Of a stretch of DNA of 64,000 nt, positions 24,115 to 33,398 are shown in pieces. Position 1 is the stretch's first letter. Each line of letters begins with the position of its first letter. A program made the position numbers and the translations under genes. Source of the DNA: an uncultured Ruminococcus sp. (GTDB lineage Bacteria > Bacillota > Clostridia > Lachnospirales > Lachnospiraceae); contig FMEL01000001.1 in the NCBI GenBank assembly GCA_900066355.1, positions 309,166-373,165 of the forward strand, in the 5' to 3' direction. The notes beneath the pieces were generated by a model. That model had not been told where the DNA came from, did not search any database, and saw only the letters and a program-made list of their open reading frames with translations.

Positions 24115-25479
24115 TCATTGACTTTTTCCTTTTTTCAGATCTTCTACGATTTCGTTATAGCGTTTTTTGTTTAATCGATAAAAGAATAAAACAATTGCCG
24201 TAACGATCCACAGAATTCCCGGTATTGTCGAGAATGCATGCTTCATGATTGCAATTACTTCCGGATTCTGTGCCTGGTTTGCTATATAACCATATTTTCC
24301 AAGCAATGCTGCGAGAAGCGCGGTGCCAATCGCCATTCCGATTTTATTTCCAAGAGAAACAAAAGCATACTGGAATCCATCATTTCTAAGTCCCGTCTTC
24401 CATTCACCATATTCCACACAATCTGGAATAATTGCATAAATTGCTGTATTAAACCCAGAGAAAAAGAACTGTGTAATCCCGGCAAGCGCATAAAATGCAA
24501 CTGGTGATTCTTTGACATTAAAGAAGTACATTGCCAGCATTGCAATACCTGTGAGCAACGCAAAAATCGATGCAGTTCTTCCTTTATTATTCAGCTTCCG
24601 AAATACTGGCTGAAAGCATGCCGCACCAATAATGGACGGAATGATAATACACATAGAATATGTTGTATAATAAGAGGCATTTCCCTCTACATAAGTAAAA
24701 TAATATAAAATATCTGCATTTCTTCCATATAATGTAAATCCAAACAACACCTGTCCAACCAAAGCCAGAAGATATGGTTTGTTTTGCATAACTGCTTTCA
24801 ACTGTACTTTTATTGAGATTTTTTCTTTCTCAGGAATTACTACCTGTTCTTTTGTCTTTGCGAAACAGAAGAAATGACAGGCAGCAAAGATGCATCCATA
24901 AATGATTGCAACTAACAGATAACCACTCTTTGCACTGTTGCTTCCCAGCTTACTGATCAGGGGAACTGTAACAATATTAATGATTCCTATCGCAATCATT
25001 GCTGACACAGAACGGGAAGTATTAATCTTGGCACGCTCATCAATATCCTGTGTCATAGCACCACAGAGTGTTCCATATGGAATATTTACACAGGTATAAC
25101 CTAATACCAGGAGGCAATAGGTTATCACCATATAGATAATCTTCGCTGTATTTGACCAGTCCGGGTGTGCCCAGAAAGAAAGTACCAGAAGAATCGCTGT
25201 AATAGGCGCAGCTACAAGAAGCCATGGACGATATCTTCCCCATCTTGTATGCGTCTTATCCGTCAGACCGCCTACGATTGGATCATTGATTGCATCCCAG
25301 AATCTTGAAAAGAGCATCAGGGCTGACACAGCAGCCATACTGATTCCAAACACGTCTGTATAAAAAATCATCAGAAAATTACTGACAAACATCCAGCTGA
25401 AATTACAGCCTACATCTCCAAATCCATATGCGATCTTACTGATCAGTGGCACTTTCCCATTATTACTTTCGTTCCCCAT
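24115..25479 (-). CDS. GPH-family sugar:cation symporter
   Basis: 454 residues, twelve hydrophobic segments, glycoside-pentoside-hexuronide family (MelB/XylP/GusB class) taking up glycosides with Na+ or H+. Seen: IAYGFGDVGCNF near the N-terminus, DAINDPIVGGLTDKTHTRWGRYRPW (the signature loop between helices 2 and 3) and the central cytosolic loop. GGGAGG precedes the ATG. It is co-oriented with and 33 nt downstream of the zinc dehydrogenase gene, so they form one operon. With two alpha-galactosidases nearby it may import galactosides, but a polyol or sugar for the dehydrogenase is equally possible. Confidence 0.9.
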   Translation of the reverse strand: MGNESNNGKVPLISKIAYGFGDVGCNFSWMFVSNFLMIFYTDVFGISMAAVSALMLFSRFWDAINDPIVGGLTDKTHTRWGRYRPWLLVAAPITAILLVLSFWAHPDWSNTAKIIYMVITYCLLVLGYTCVNIPYGTLCGAMTQDIDERAKINTSRSVSAMIAIGIINIVTVPLISKLGSNSAKSGYLLVAIIYGCIFAACHFFCFAKTKEQVVIPEKEKISIKVQLKAVMQNKPYLLALVGQVLFGFTLYGRNADILYYFTYVEGNASYYTTYSMCIIIPSIIGAACFQPVFRKLNNKGRTASIFALLTGIAMLAMYFFNVKESPVAFYALAGITQFFFSGFNTAIYAIIPDCVEYGEWKTGLRNDGFQYAFVSLGNKIGMAIGTALLAALLGKYGYIANQAQNPEVIAIMKHAFSTIPGILWIVTAIVLFFYRLNKKRYNEIVEDLKKGKSQ

Positions 25480-25511
25480 ATCTTCCTCCCTGTCAAAATG
25501 TTGTTGAAATT

Positions 25512-26540
25512 CTATTTTTCCTGAACGTTAATGATAACCTTCATGGTAGTCTCGCGGTTGTCATCAATATACTGATATGCCTTCAGATAATCCTTAAATG
25601 CAAATGTTTTGGATATCAAAGGTCTTAAATGTACCTTTCCATCATTTACAAGTGTGATTCCATCGATATAATCATCGTGACGATACATCATAGTACTCTT
25701 AATATCCAGTTCATGATCATTTGCGACTGCAAGATCAATTGATGCCATGCCTGCAAATACAGCTACCAGAACAATCACGCTTCCTTTTCTTGCATATTTG
25801 ATAGCCTGTCCCATTGTGATATTATTTCCTGCACAATCATAGATCACATCCGCTTTATCCGGTCCAAATGCTTCAACCATTGCCTCCCCGAAATCTTTCT
25901 CTTTTGTATTTACACATACATCAATGCCGCATTCCTTCGCTTTATCCAGACGAAGATCACTGACATCAGTAATCATAACCTTTGCTGCTCCCATTCCTTT
26001 CGCAGCCTGTGCAACCAGATTTCCAATCGGACCAGCACCAAGAACTGCAATGTTCATTCCTTTTACATCACCCATCTGCTTCACAGCATGTACAGCTACA
26101 GCAAGAGGCTCGATCATTGCACCTTCTTCATAAGACATCTCTTCGGGAAGCAGTGTTACCTTGGATGCATCTACTGCAAAATACTCTGAAGCAGTTCCTG
26201 TTGTCTGGAATCCCATAACCTTCAATTCTTCGCAAAGATTGTATTTTCCGTGACGACATGGATAGCAGTGTCCGCAATAAACCTGCGGTTCAATTGTTAC
26301 TTTCTGTCCCTCCCGAAAAACTGAAGCATCTTTTCCAACTTTTACGATTTCTCCTGATACTTCATGTCCCTGCGTAACCGGATATTTGGTAAATGGATGT
26401 TTTCCATGATATACATGAATATCAGATCCACAGATTCCAATGTTCATGATCTTGACCAATACCTGATCATCTTTTATTTCTGGAACCGGAACTTCTCTGA
26501 AAATAATTTCTCCTGGATTTGTCATTACCTGCTGTAGCAT
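25512..26540 (-). CDS. zinc-dependent polyol/alcohol dehydrogenase
   Basis: 342 residues, medium-chain dehydrogenase family. Seen: catalytic zinc ligands around CGSDIHV and GHE, four structural zinc cysteines in CGHCYPCRHGKYNLC, and a Rossmann motif AVLGAGPIGNL, the pattern of sorbitol, galactitol-phosphate or threonine dehydrogenases. It probably oxidises a sugar alcohol or sugar imported by the GPH symporter encoded next. AAGGAGG precedes the ATG. The promoter carries a palindromic site (26566-26589) nearly identical to one in front of the ROK regulator gene. Confidence 0.88.
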   Translation of the reverse strand: MLQQVMTNPGEIIFREVPVPEIKDDQVLVKIMNIGICGSDIHVYHGKHPFTKYPVTQGHEVSGEIVKVGKDASVFREGQKVTIEPQVYCGHCYPCRHGKYNLCEELKVMGFQTTGTASEYFAVDASKVTLLPEEMSYEEGAMIEPLAVAVHAVKQMGDVKGMNIAVLGAGPIGNLVAQAAKGMGAAKVMITDVSDLRLDKAKECGIDVCVNTKEKDFGEAMVEAFGPDKADVIYDCAGNNITMGQAIKYARKGSVIVLVAVFAGMASIDLAVANDHELDIKSTMMYRHDDYIDGITLVNDGKVHLRPLISKTFAFKDYLKAYQYIDDNRETTMKVIINVQEK

Positions 26541-26565
26541 AATTAATTCCTCCTTTATTTATTAT

Positions 26566-26589
26566 CTTTTATTAATCGTTTTATTAAAG
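26566..26589. promoter_or_regulatory. ROK operator at the dehydrogenase promoter
   Basis: 24-bp imperfect palindrome beginning CTTTTATTAATC and ending TTTTATTAAAG. It differs by only a few bases from the perfect palindrome at 27908-27931 before the ROK gene, so the same repressor probably binds both. Confidence 0.6.
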
Positions 26590-26720
26590 TAATTACATTA
26601 TTATTCACTTGTCAGTATTTGTCAATATCCTTTTATTCACTTCTGCCTATTGCACAAGTTTGTTCCTCTGATTTTATGCATTTTTACTACAATATCCAGG
26701 AGTAATTTCCTTCAAAGCAA

Positions 26721-26768
26721 AAAATCCAGAAAGAAAACACTCTTTTCTGTGTTTTCTCTCTGGATTTT
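26721..26768 (-). terminator. terminator of the ROK gene
   Basis: Long stem AAAATCCAGA...AGAAAACAC / GTGTTTTCT...TCTGGATTTT (26721-26768), followed in the leftward direction by TTTGC. Just beyond it, 26708-26727 (GGAGTAATTTCC then AAAGCAA) is a partial copy of the composite repeat core. Confidence 0.75.
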
Positions 26769-26792
26769 AAATTTATGATACTGACATCATAA

Positions 26793-27896
26793 TTATATAT
26801 TTTTTATAAATTCCTGCAGGAAATGCTTTGCCGCCCCCACTGCAGATGCCTCTCTCTTGTAAGAACACATTTTCAGATATCGCACATCATGGTCGAAACC
26901 ATTATATTCCATTACTTTTTCTCCTAATGGAATCATATACTCTGTAAGATATCCTCCAATTTCACCTCCCAGAATAATATCCATATCATATGCCATTCGT
27001 AAATTTGATATCAAAATTGCCAGATTTTTCAAATATTCCTGCCAGAGGTCTTCTGCTTTGGTTTCCTTATTTTCCAAACTCTTCATAAACTGTTCCAGTG
27101 TCTGGCATGTTTCATCTGTCAATGCACTCGCTGCACAATAAGCATCCGCACATCCCAGCTTTCCGCAATAACATTGCTTTCCTTCCGGGACCAGAATCAT
27201 ATGCCCAAATTCACCGGCTTTCTGATTCTCTCCCTGTATTAATTTTCCATCAATACAAAATGCTCCACCAAGAGTATTATTCAGAGACAGATACAGTGCA
27301 TTTTTATATCTGCCTAAATCTTCTGCCATCATTGCTGCATTTGCATCGTTCACAAAATATACAGGAAGCGAGAATGTCTGCTCAAGAAAACCAAGACTAT
27401 AGTTTTCTAATTGAAGCGCATGTGATTTGATCAGTATTCCATCACCTGGCTTTATAATTCCCGGAACAGAAATACCAATTCCAAGAATTCTGTCCTGATT
27501 TTCTACATCTGCAAGAAAATGATGCAGTTCTTCTCTGAGCCGTGAATAATAAGAAGCTTCTGTTGAAAATTCCAGCCGGATTCTTTTATACTTTTCAATT
27601 TCGGATTTCAGATTTACAAGCACAAACCCTACATGTTTTGCAGTAATTCTAATTCCAACTGCATAACGATATGCAGGATTGATACTGATCATTTTTGCTT
27701 TTCGTCCGCCTGTGGATTCATACTCTCCCATTTCAACTGCAATTCCACTGGCAAGCAGCTCATTTACATTAGACAAGACCGTTGGCATACTGAGATTCAG
27801 ATTCCTGGACAATTCCACTTTAGACGTTGCCTTATGATTTATAATATAATTGATAATTTGAAATTTTGTACTGTTTTTCTTTTCCGTTCCAGCCAT
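26793..27896 (-). CDS. ROK-family transcriptional regulator (NagC/XylR type)
   Basis: 367 residues: an N-terminal winged helix (NHKATSKVELSRNLNLSMPTVLSNV, about residues 17-41) and a C-terminal ROK sugar-sensing domain with the zinc-site motif CYCGKLGCADAYC. ROK regulators release DNA when bound to a sugar or sugar phosphate. A perfect 24-bp palindrome lies 11-35 nt before its start and a near copy precedes the dehydrogenase-symporter operon, so it is the likely regulator of itself and that operon, and perhaps of the adjacent alpha-galactosidase. Confidence 0.9.
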   Translation of the reverse strand: MAGTEKKNSTKFQIINYIINHKATSKVELSRNLNLSMPTVLSNVNELLASGIAVEMGEYESTGGRKAKMISINPAYRYAVGIRITAKHVGFVLVNLKSEIEKYKRIRLEFSTEASYYSRLREELHHFLADVENQDRILGIGISVPGIIKPGDGILIKSHALQLENYSLGFLEQTFSLPVYFVNDANAAMMAEDLGRYKNALYLSLNNTLGGAFCIDGKLIQGENQKAGEFGHMILVPEGKQCYCGKLGCADAYCAASALTDETCQTLEQFMKSLENKETKAEDLWQEYLKNLAILISNLRMAYDMDIILGGEIGGYLTEYMIPLGEKVMEYNGFDHDVRYLKMCSYKREASAVGAAKHFLQEFIKNI

Positions 27897-27907
27897 CTCA
27901 AAGTTTC

Positions 27908-27931
27908 CTTTTATAAAATATTTTATAAAAG
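27908..27931. promoter_or_regulatory. perfect palindromic operator of the ROK gene
   Basis: Both strands read CTTTTATAAAAT followed by ATTTTATAAAAG: a perfect 24-bp palindrome immediately upstream of the ROK gene and overlapping its ribosome-site region. Autoregulation is inferred. Confidence 0.65.
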
Positions 27932-27993
27932 AATCTTACCTTTTCCGAAGGGATTTGTAAAGTCACTTTTGTACAAAAAGCATTATACTCCGC

Positions 27994-28227
27994 TTATTCC
28001 TCTCCAAGATAATATCTGCCATACGCATCTGCTGCCTTAATCGCTGCAAATACACTCTCCGGTGTAACTGTAAATGGCATATTGTGAAGTGTATCCCCTT
28101 CTGCACAGGCAGCTTTGGCAACTTCCATCAGGGTATCAAAGCAAAGCTCTGCAAGTGCCATAGCAGCACCTGTGTCCAGTTCATTTAATGTCACTACATA
28201 CTTAGGGTAATAATCTTTTATTATCAT
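27994..28227 (-). pseudogene. gldA: glycerol dehydrogenase relic with internal deletion
   Basis: The 77-codon frame joins two parts of a GldA-type iron/zinc alcohol dehydrogenase. TGAAMALAELCFDTLME resembles the mid-protein helix of GldA, and VAKAACAEGDTLHNMPF plus VTPESVFAAIKAADAYGRYYL matches its C-terminus (family: AEGETIHNMPF). The metal-binding region between them and the nucleotide-binding domain are missing, so it cannot be functional as GldA. It lies downstream of an alpha-galactosidase gene. Confidence 0.72.
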
Positions 28228-28296
28228 CAGGTTTCTTACTTCTCGTTCTGAATTTTCAGGAATCTGTACACATACCTGAACATATATCTTTTCAAC

Positions 28297-30498
28297 TTAT
28301 TTTTCAACTGCCCTGAATGTAAATTTGATCGGCTGATAATCGCCTGTTGTCAGTGGTAATGGCAGGCCCGCGTTCATAAGTGCCGCACCTGTATACACTT
28401 TTCCAGTAACAACATCTTCATATTTCATATCTGCATCCAGACCCTGTGGGTAGAGCAGATAGATATGCGGATTTGCTTCGCTGTGAAGTCTGACTCCACA
28501 TACAACAGTCTCTTTCTTATCCTTGGAAACAAACTGCCAGAGCACATGGTTGTTATTTTCAAATGGATTGACAAGGCGGTAGTAATCTCCGGTCTGTACC
28601 AGATGTTCCATCTCTTTATATTTCAGAATCTGCTCTCTTGCAATCTTTTTTTCTTCTTCTGACATCTTCATCAGATCCAGTTCGTATCCGAAGGTTCCTG
28701 CTGATGCTACGATTCCTCTTGTCTCAAACGGTGTAATTCTTCCGGACTGGTGGTTCGGACACACGCTCACGTGAGAACCCATTGCACTGATCGGATATCC
28801 AAACGATGTACCATACTGAATCTTCAGTCTGTCGATCGCATCTGTATTGTCACTGCACCAGATCTGCGGAGAGTAATAAAGCATTCCGGCCTCAAATCTT
28901 CCGCCACCGCCGGAGCAGCCTTCAAATAAAAGATCCGGATATCTCTGAACAAGGCTTTCCATCATTTCGTATACTGCAAGAACATATCTGTGATAAACCT
29001 CTCCCTGACACTCTCGCGGAAGTGCTGCTGAGAATACATTATCTACGCTGCGGTTCATATCCCATTTCACATAATCCACTTTACATGCATCCAGGACACT
29101 GAATATCTGATTCATAACATGGTCACGAACTTCTTTTCTTGTAATGTCCAGATTCAGCTGATGACGGCTTCTGTTCATGGCACGTCCCGGAATTTTTAAT
29201 GCCCAGTCTGGATGTTCTCTGTAAAGATCACTGTCCTCATTGATCATCTCAGGCTCCACCCAGAGTCCAAATTTCAGGCCGAGACCATGGATTCTCTCTG
29301 CAAGTGCCGGAAGGCCGCCTTTAATTTTCTCTTCATTTACTACCCAATCGCCAAGTGCACAGAAATCATTGTCTCGCTTGCCAAACCAGCCATCATCCAG
29401 AACAAACATATCAAGACCGATATTTTTTGCCTCTTCTGCGATATGATACAGCTTATCTGCGTCAAAATCAAAGTATGTAGCCTCCCAGTTATTAACCAGG
29501 ATCGGTCTCGGCTGATTGACATATTTACTGCGGATCAGGTTGCTTCTGTATGCATCATGATAATTTCTGGAAAGCTTTCCAAAACCTTCTGCGGAATATG
29601 TCATGATCACTTCCGGAGTCTCAAAAATATCTCCGTTTTTCAGAGTCCAGGAGAAATGATACGGGTTGATTCCCATTTCTACACGGGTATGCCCTACCTG
29701 ATCTACTTCAGTTTCAAATATAAAGTTTCCGCTGTAGACAAGTGCAAATCCATAGCAGTCACCATGAGTCTCTTCTGTATTTCTGTCGCAGAGGATCACA
29801 AATGGATTATGGTGATGGCTGGAGGTACCGCGGATACTTCCTACGGACCAGTTTCCATGACCGAGATGCGTTCTTTCCATCTGACGCTCCATGTTATGTT
29901 TTCCATAAAAATGAACCGCGTCCAGTTTTCTGTATTCATAGTCCATCTCCATGGACATGGCTTTTTTTACTGTAACCGGTGCGGTACCTGTATTTTCCAG
30001 GCGTACAGCTCTTGTGATCACATCAAGCTGTGGAAATACACCATAAAGAAGATGAGCACGCAATCCGCTGGCATGGTCTTTCAGAACGATTTCCAAAGTT
30101 TCTGCCTCATCTTCCTTTGCAAACATTGCCGGAAGTCCTTTGAGACTGTATTTTCCTTTTGAGATCTCATAGGATTCATATTTCAGATTTGCAGTGTCAC
30201 TTCCGTCCGCCTGCTCTGTCTCCAGACCATTGATACGATAGTCACCATTTCCATATGCAGTATATTCCTGTGGAAGTGTATCCAGAGAAAATGTCTTATC
30301 TTTTCCTGCTTCATAAGGATTTCCGGAAAATCCTCTGTCCACACCAATGATTCGGTCTGTGATGAGTGTATCTCCTACCGGACTTCCATAATACAGATGA
30401 ACCAGAGTATCATACTCTCTTACCTGCATCTGATAAGTGCTGTTTTTTGTTTTTAACTCAAATACTTTTTCTTTTTCGTGATACTTAATCCATTCCAT
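28297..30498 (-). CDS. GH36 alpha-galactosidase (copy 1)
   Basis: 733 residues, GH36 type as in Geobacillus AgaA. It hydrolyses terminal alpha-galactose from melibiose, raffinose and stachyose in the cytoplasm. Seen: nucleophile D480 in YVKWDMNRS and acid/base D550 in WCSDNTDA, 70 residues apart as in AgaA, plus the conserved VLDDGWFGKR and GLWVEPEM. GAGAGG precedes the ATG. A half-degenerate copy of the ROK operator lies at 30512-30534. Between it and the second GH36 gene lie only relics. Confidence 0.94.
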   Translation of the reverse strand: MEWIKYHEKEKVFELKTKNSTYQMQVREYDTLVHLYYGSPVGDTLITDRIIGVDRGFSGNPYEAGKDKTFSLDTLPQEYTAYGNGDYRINGLETEQADGSDTANLKYESYEISKGKYSLKGLPAMFAKEDEAETLEIVLKDHASGLRAHLLYGVFPQLDVITRAVRLENTGTAPVTVKKAMSMEMDYEYRKLDAVHFYGKHNMERQMERTHLGHGNWSVGSIRGTSSHHHNPFVILCDRNTEETHGDCYGFALVYSGNFIFETEVDQVGHTRVEMGINPYHFSWTLKNGDIFETPEVIMTYSAEGFGKLSRNYHDAYRSNLIRSKYVNQPRPILVNNWEATYFDFDADKLYHIAEEAKNIGLDMFVLDDGWFGKRDNDFCALGDWVVNEEKIKGGLPALAERIHGLGLKFGLWVEPEMINEDSDLYREHPDWALKIPGRAMNRSRHQLNLDITRKEVRDHVMNQIFSVLDACKVDYVKWDMNRSVDNVFSAALPRECQGEVYHRYVLAVYEMMESLVQRYPDLLFEGCSGGGGRFEAGMLYYSPQIWCSDNTDAIDRLKIQYGTSFGYPISAMGSHVSVCPNHQSGRITPFETRGIVASAGTFGYELDLMKMSEEEKKIAREQILKYKEMEHLVQTGDYYRLVNPFENNNHVLWQFVSKDKKETVVCGVRLHSEANPHIYLLYPQGLDADMKYEDVVTGKVYTGAALMNAGLPLPLTTGDYQPIKFTFRAVEK

Positions 30499-30511
30499 AA
30501 TCTGTACCTCT

Positions 30512-30534
30512 CGTTTATAAAATATTTTTAGAAG
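30512..30534. promoter_or_regulatory. possible degenerate ROK operator
   Basis: TTTATAAAATATTTT matches the centre of the perfect palindrome at 27908-27931, with outer arms CG and TAGAAG instead of CT and TAAAAG. It lies 14 nt before the GH36 start. Weak evidence. Confidence 0.3.
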
Positions 30535-30914
30535 ACGTATTGATCCGGTTCTGTATCTTTCACCAACTCTTCCCCGTCATTCTGGGCAAAATATGGGCGG
30601 AACAATTTCCACATAAACCATGAATCTGCATAAGCTGTCAGTGAAAATCCCACCATCAGCCAGATCAGCATATATACCGGGAAAAGTTTGGCGTCTACAA
30701 GTGTCATTGTCATTGGCAGGATTGTAATCACTGCCAGAGCGCTTTTTTCCATATGGATCAGCACTCCGGCTGCCAGCATCAGAATCCAGATAAGTGTCGA
30801 CTGTTTAAAATTCTGTTTGAAACTCCTAAAAAAGTCATAAATTACTCTGATATCTCCATCTTTATGGAGCTTTAATGTACAGTAGAATAATGCAGTGGTC
30901 GATACCCCTTCCTT
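30528..30914 (-). pseudogene. DUF624 (YesL-like) membrane protein, 5'-truncated
   Basis: The open frame reads TTALFYCTLKLHKDGDIRV, then DFFRSFKQNFKQSTLIW and two hydrophobic segments, ending PDQYVF. This is the C-terminal two thirds of a DUF624/YesL protein, a family usually encoded beside sugar ABC transporters. The frame closes at a TAA at 30915-30917 without a start codon, right beside the tail of a sugar permease, so the 5' end was deleted. An internal ATG at 30779 could at most give an 83-residue fragment. Confidence 0.7.
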
Positions 30915-30927
30915 TTATCACTTTTAA

Positions 30928-30987
30928 TCATTTATTTTTTTTAAGTTTACCACCTGATGTTGCAATACCTTCGATGAACTGCTTTTT
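30928..30987 (-). pseudogene. sugar ABC permease C-terminal tail
   Basis: Nineteen codons KKQFIEGIATSGGKLKKNK then stop, the usual end of a MalG-type sugar permease (Q-x-F-x-x-GI-x-x-G-x-x-K). It directly follows the stop of the second GH36 gene and precedes the truncated DUF624 gene, marking a deletion that removed the transporter. Confidence 0.6.
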
Positions 30988-30992
30988 TATCT

Positions 30993-33215
30993 CTACTCTG
31001 CAGTTAAAACATAGATTCTGGATTCATAGTCAGTACAAGGCAGATCTTCGTTTGTCGGTTCTCCCGCCGTCACATCTGTAGTAAGTAACCCCAGATTCAT
31101 CAGTTCATCTCCATAGTTCTCAGTTCCGTTATACTCATTTTTATAAATAAGATCCGGATCCAGTCCCTGCAGGCGAACTCTGGTGAACTCTGCATTTACA
31201 ACATTTCTCTCTCTGTACCAGAATACAAGTGCTTTTCTCTTATCCTCGCTTACAGTCATCCACACTGTCTCATTTCCGTCAAACGGACTCTTAAGTCTGT
31301 AGAAGTTTCCAAATTGGATAAGCTCTCTGTATTCTTTCATAAATATGATCTGTGCTTTTACCTCTGCGATTTCCTCATCTGTTAATTTATTCAGATCCAG
31401 TTCATATCCAAAGGTTCCAAAGTACGCTACATTTGCCCGAGTATGCAATGATGTGATTCGGTTTAACTGATGATTCGGAACTACCGAAACATGGCTTCCC
31501 ATAGAACTTATCGGATAGCACATGCTGGTTCCATACTGAATCCTTACACGCTCCGCCGCATCAGTATCATCACTGATCCATCCCTGTGGTGCATAATAAA
31601 GCATTCCCGGATCAAATCTTCCCCCGCCGCTTGCACAGGATTCAAACAGAATCTGCGGAAAAGCAGTGGTTAATCTGTCATACAAATCATAAACTCCCAG
31701 AATATATCTGTGAAATACTTCCCCCTGACGATCTGCCGGAAGTGCCACAGAATAGCATTCGGTAATGCTTCTGTTCATATCCCATTTGATGTAAGATATT
31801 TTTGACTCTGAAAGTATCTTGTACATCATATCATAAATGCAGTCCACAACTTCTTTTCTGGAAAAATCCAGTACATACTGATTTCGACCGTGGCAGGAAA
31901 CTCTCTGAGGTGCATGCAGAATCCAGTCCGGATGTGCACGGTAAAGATCAGAATCTTTATTTACCATTTCAGGTTCAAACCACAGTCCGAATTTCATTCC
32001 CATTTCTTCTATACGGTCTGCCAGACCTTTGATTCCAAATGGTAACCTCTCTTTATTCGCTACCCAGTCACCCAGTCCCGTATAATCATTGCTTCTCTTT
32101 CCAAACCAGCCATCATCCAGAACGAACAGCTCTACTCCACATTCTTTCGCTTTTGCTGCTATCTCAACCAGCCGGTCTTCCGTAAAATCAAAATAAGTTG
32201 CCTCCCAGTTATTATTGAGAACCGGTCTTGGCCGGTCTCTCCAATAGCCTCTCACCAGTCTCTTCTGATATAATTTATGGAAAGTCTGGCTCATTCCATT
32301 TAATCCCTGGTTTGAAAATACTACCACTGCTTCCGGCGTCTGAAAGCTTTCACCACAGTCCAGCTTCCAGTCAAAATTCTGTGGATTGATACCTGTTGTA
32401 ACACGAGTTGTATTATGCGTATCCACCTCTGCCTGCATTCTGTGGTTTCCACTGTAAATTAGAGAGAATCCCATGACTTCCCCGGATGTTTCAGTTGTCG
32501 ATGGCCGTCTCAACACAATAAACGGATTATGCTCGTGTGAAGAATTTCCTCTGATGCTTCCAACTGCCTGAATTCCCTGTTCAAGTTTACGTTCTATAAT
32601 ATGGCGTTCCCTTGCCCATACACCAGAAAACTGCATCCACACATAATCACTGTCCGGCAGATCAAGACTAAGACTCATTGCATTTAACAAGTGTACTGGA
32701 GCGATTCCCTCATTGATAAATCTGGCACTTCTGGCCAGAATGCCTTTTCCGGAAAAAATGCTATAGAGAAGCTCCAGCACTATGCCTGTCACCTCATCCT
32801 TCAGTCGCAGACACAGAGTCTGGGCTTCCTCTGGTTCTTCCACATAAGTAGCCGGAAGACCTGCAAGCTCCGGTTTGCCATCTGTGATCTCGTGACTGAT
32901 ATATTTAAATTCTGAGATTCTGCTTCCATTCTCCTGCAGGATCTCAACAGCAGGATTACGATAATCAGATGTTCCATATACCGGATACTCCAATTTCAGA
33001 TGTTCAAGTGAATATTTGCGGTTTCCCTCATAGACACACGCTGTCATCGGTCTCTGCTTTGATTCGATCAAATATGAAAAATCTTCTCTGTCATGAATTT
33101 TTTTACCAAAATACAAATTTCCGATATGTCCATTTGAAAGCACACAAATGATATAGCTGATCTCCTCATTAAACAGATGAAATGTTTTTGATCCTTCGTG
33201 GAAAATAATACTCAT
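30993..33215 (-). CDS. GH36 alpha-galactosidase (copy 2)
   Basis: 740 residues, a paralogue of the enzyme at 28297-30498 and clearly diverged from it. Seen: nucleophile D479 in YIKWDMNRS, acid/base D549 in WISDDTDA (again 70 apart), VLDDGWFGKR and the C-x-S-G-G-G-R-F substrate loop (SCASGGGRF). No signal peptide. GGAGG precedes the ATG. The two copies may split the range of galactosides. Its former ABC transporter appears to have been lost downstream, leaving only a permease tail. Confidence 0.93.
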   Translation of the reverse strand: MSIIFHEGSKTFHLFNEEISYIICVLSNGHIGNLYFGKKIHDREDFSYLIESKQRPMTACVYEGNRKYSLEHLKLEYPVYGTSDYRNPAVEILQENGSRISEFKYISHEITDGKPELAGLPATYVEEPEEAQTLCLRLKDEVTGIVLELLYSIFSGKGILARSARFINEGIAPVHLLNAMSLSLDLPDSDYVWMQFSGVWARERHIIERKLEQGIQAVGSIRGNSSHEHNPFIVLRRPSTTETSGEVMGFSLIYSGNHRMQAEVDTHNTTRVTTGINPQNFDWKLDCGESFQTPEAVVVFSNQGLNGMSQTFHKLYQKRLVRGYWRDRPRPVLNNNWEATYFDFTEDRLVEIAAKAKECGVELFVLDDGWFGKRSNDYTGLGDWVANKERLPFGIKGLADRIEEMGMKFGLWFEPEMVNKDSDLYRAHPDWILHAPQRVSCHGRNQYVLDFSRKEVVDCIYDMMYKILSESKISYIKWDMNRSITECYSVALPADRQGEVFHRYILGVYDLYDRLTTAFPQILFESCASGGGRFDPGMLYYAPQGWISDDTDAAERVRIQYGTSMCYPISSMGSHVSVVPNHQLNRITSLHTRANVAYFGTFGYELDLNKLTDEEIAEVKAQIIFMKEYRELIQFGNFYRLKSPFDGNETVWMTVSEDKRKALVFWYRERNVVNAEFTRVRLQGLDPDLIYKNEYNGTENYGDELMNLGLLTTDVTAGEPTNEDLPCTDYESRIYVLTAE

Positions 33216-33269
33216 ATCCTTTCCTCCGTCACTTTGAAATTATCAATATGATATATTAATTATTATCGT

Positions 33270-33398
33270 ATGTCCATCGTTATAACACTGCTTCCAGTAT
33301 TTATAGGTCTGTTTTTATGGAATCAGTTGCCAGATTCTCATTTAGTATGTGTGGTCGCAACAAACATTGATCCCAAATCAAAAATCAGGGTGCTGTAG
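33270..33398 (+). pseudogene. SdpI/DUF1648-like N-terminal relic
   Basis: ATG at 33270 opens MSIVITLLPVFIGLFLWNQL followed by PDS, resembling the first helix of SdpI/DUF1648 membrane proteins (typically LWNxLPDxIPTHF). The match then stops and the frame ends after 42 codons. It is fused to an unrelated putP fragment in another frame. Confidence 0.4.

Noticed and set aside
29212..30162. Long rightward open frame inside GH36 copy 1
   Set aside because: It is the antisense shadow of a fully conserved alpha-galactosidase, has no ribosome site and no family similarity.
30528..30779. 83-codon frame as a complete small membrane protein
   Set aside because: The frame continues upstream with clear DUF624 sequence and no start codon, so it is a truncated gene.
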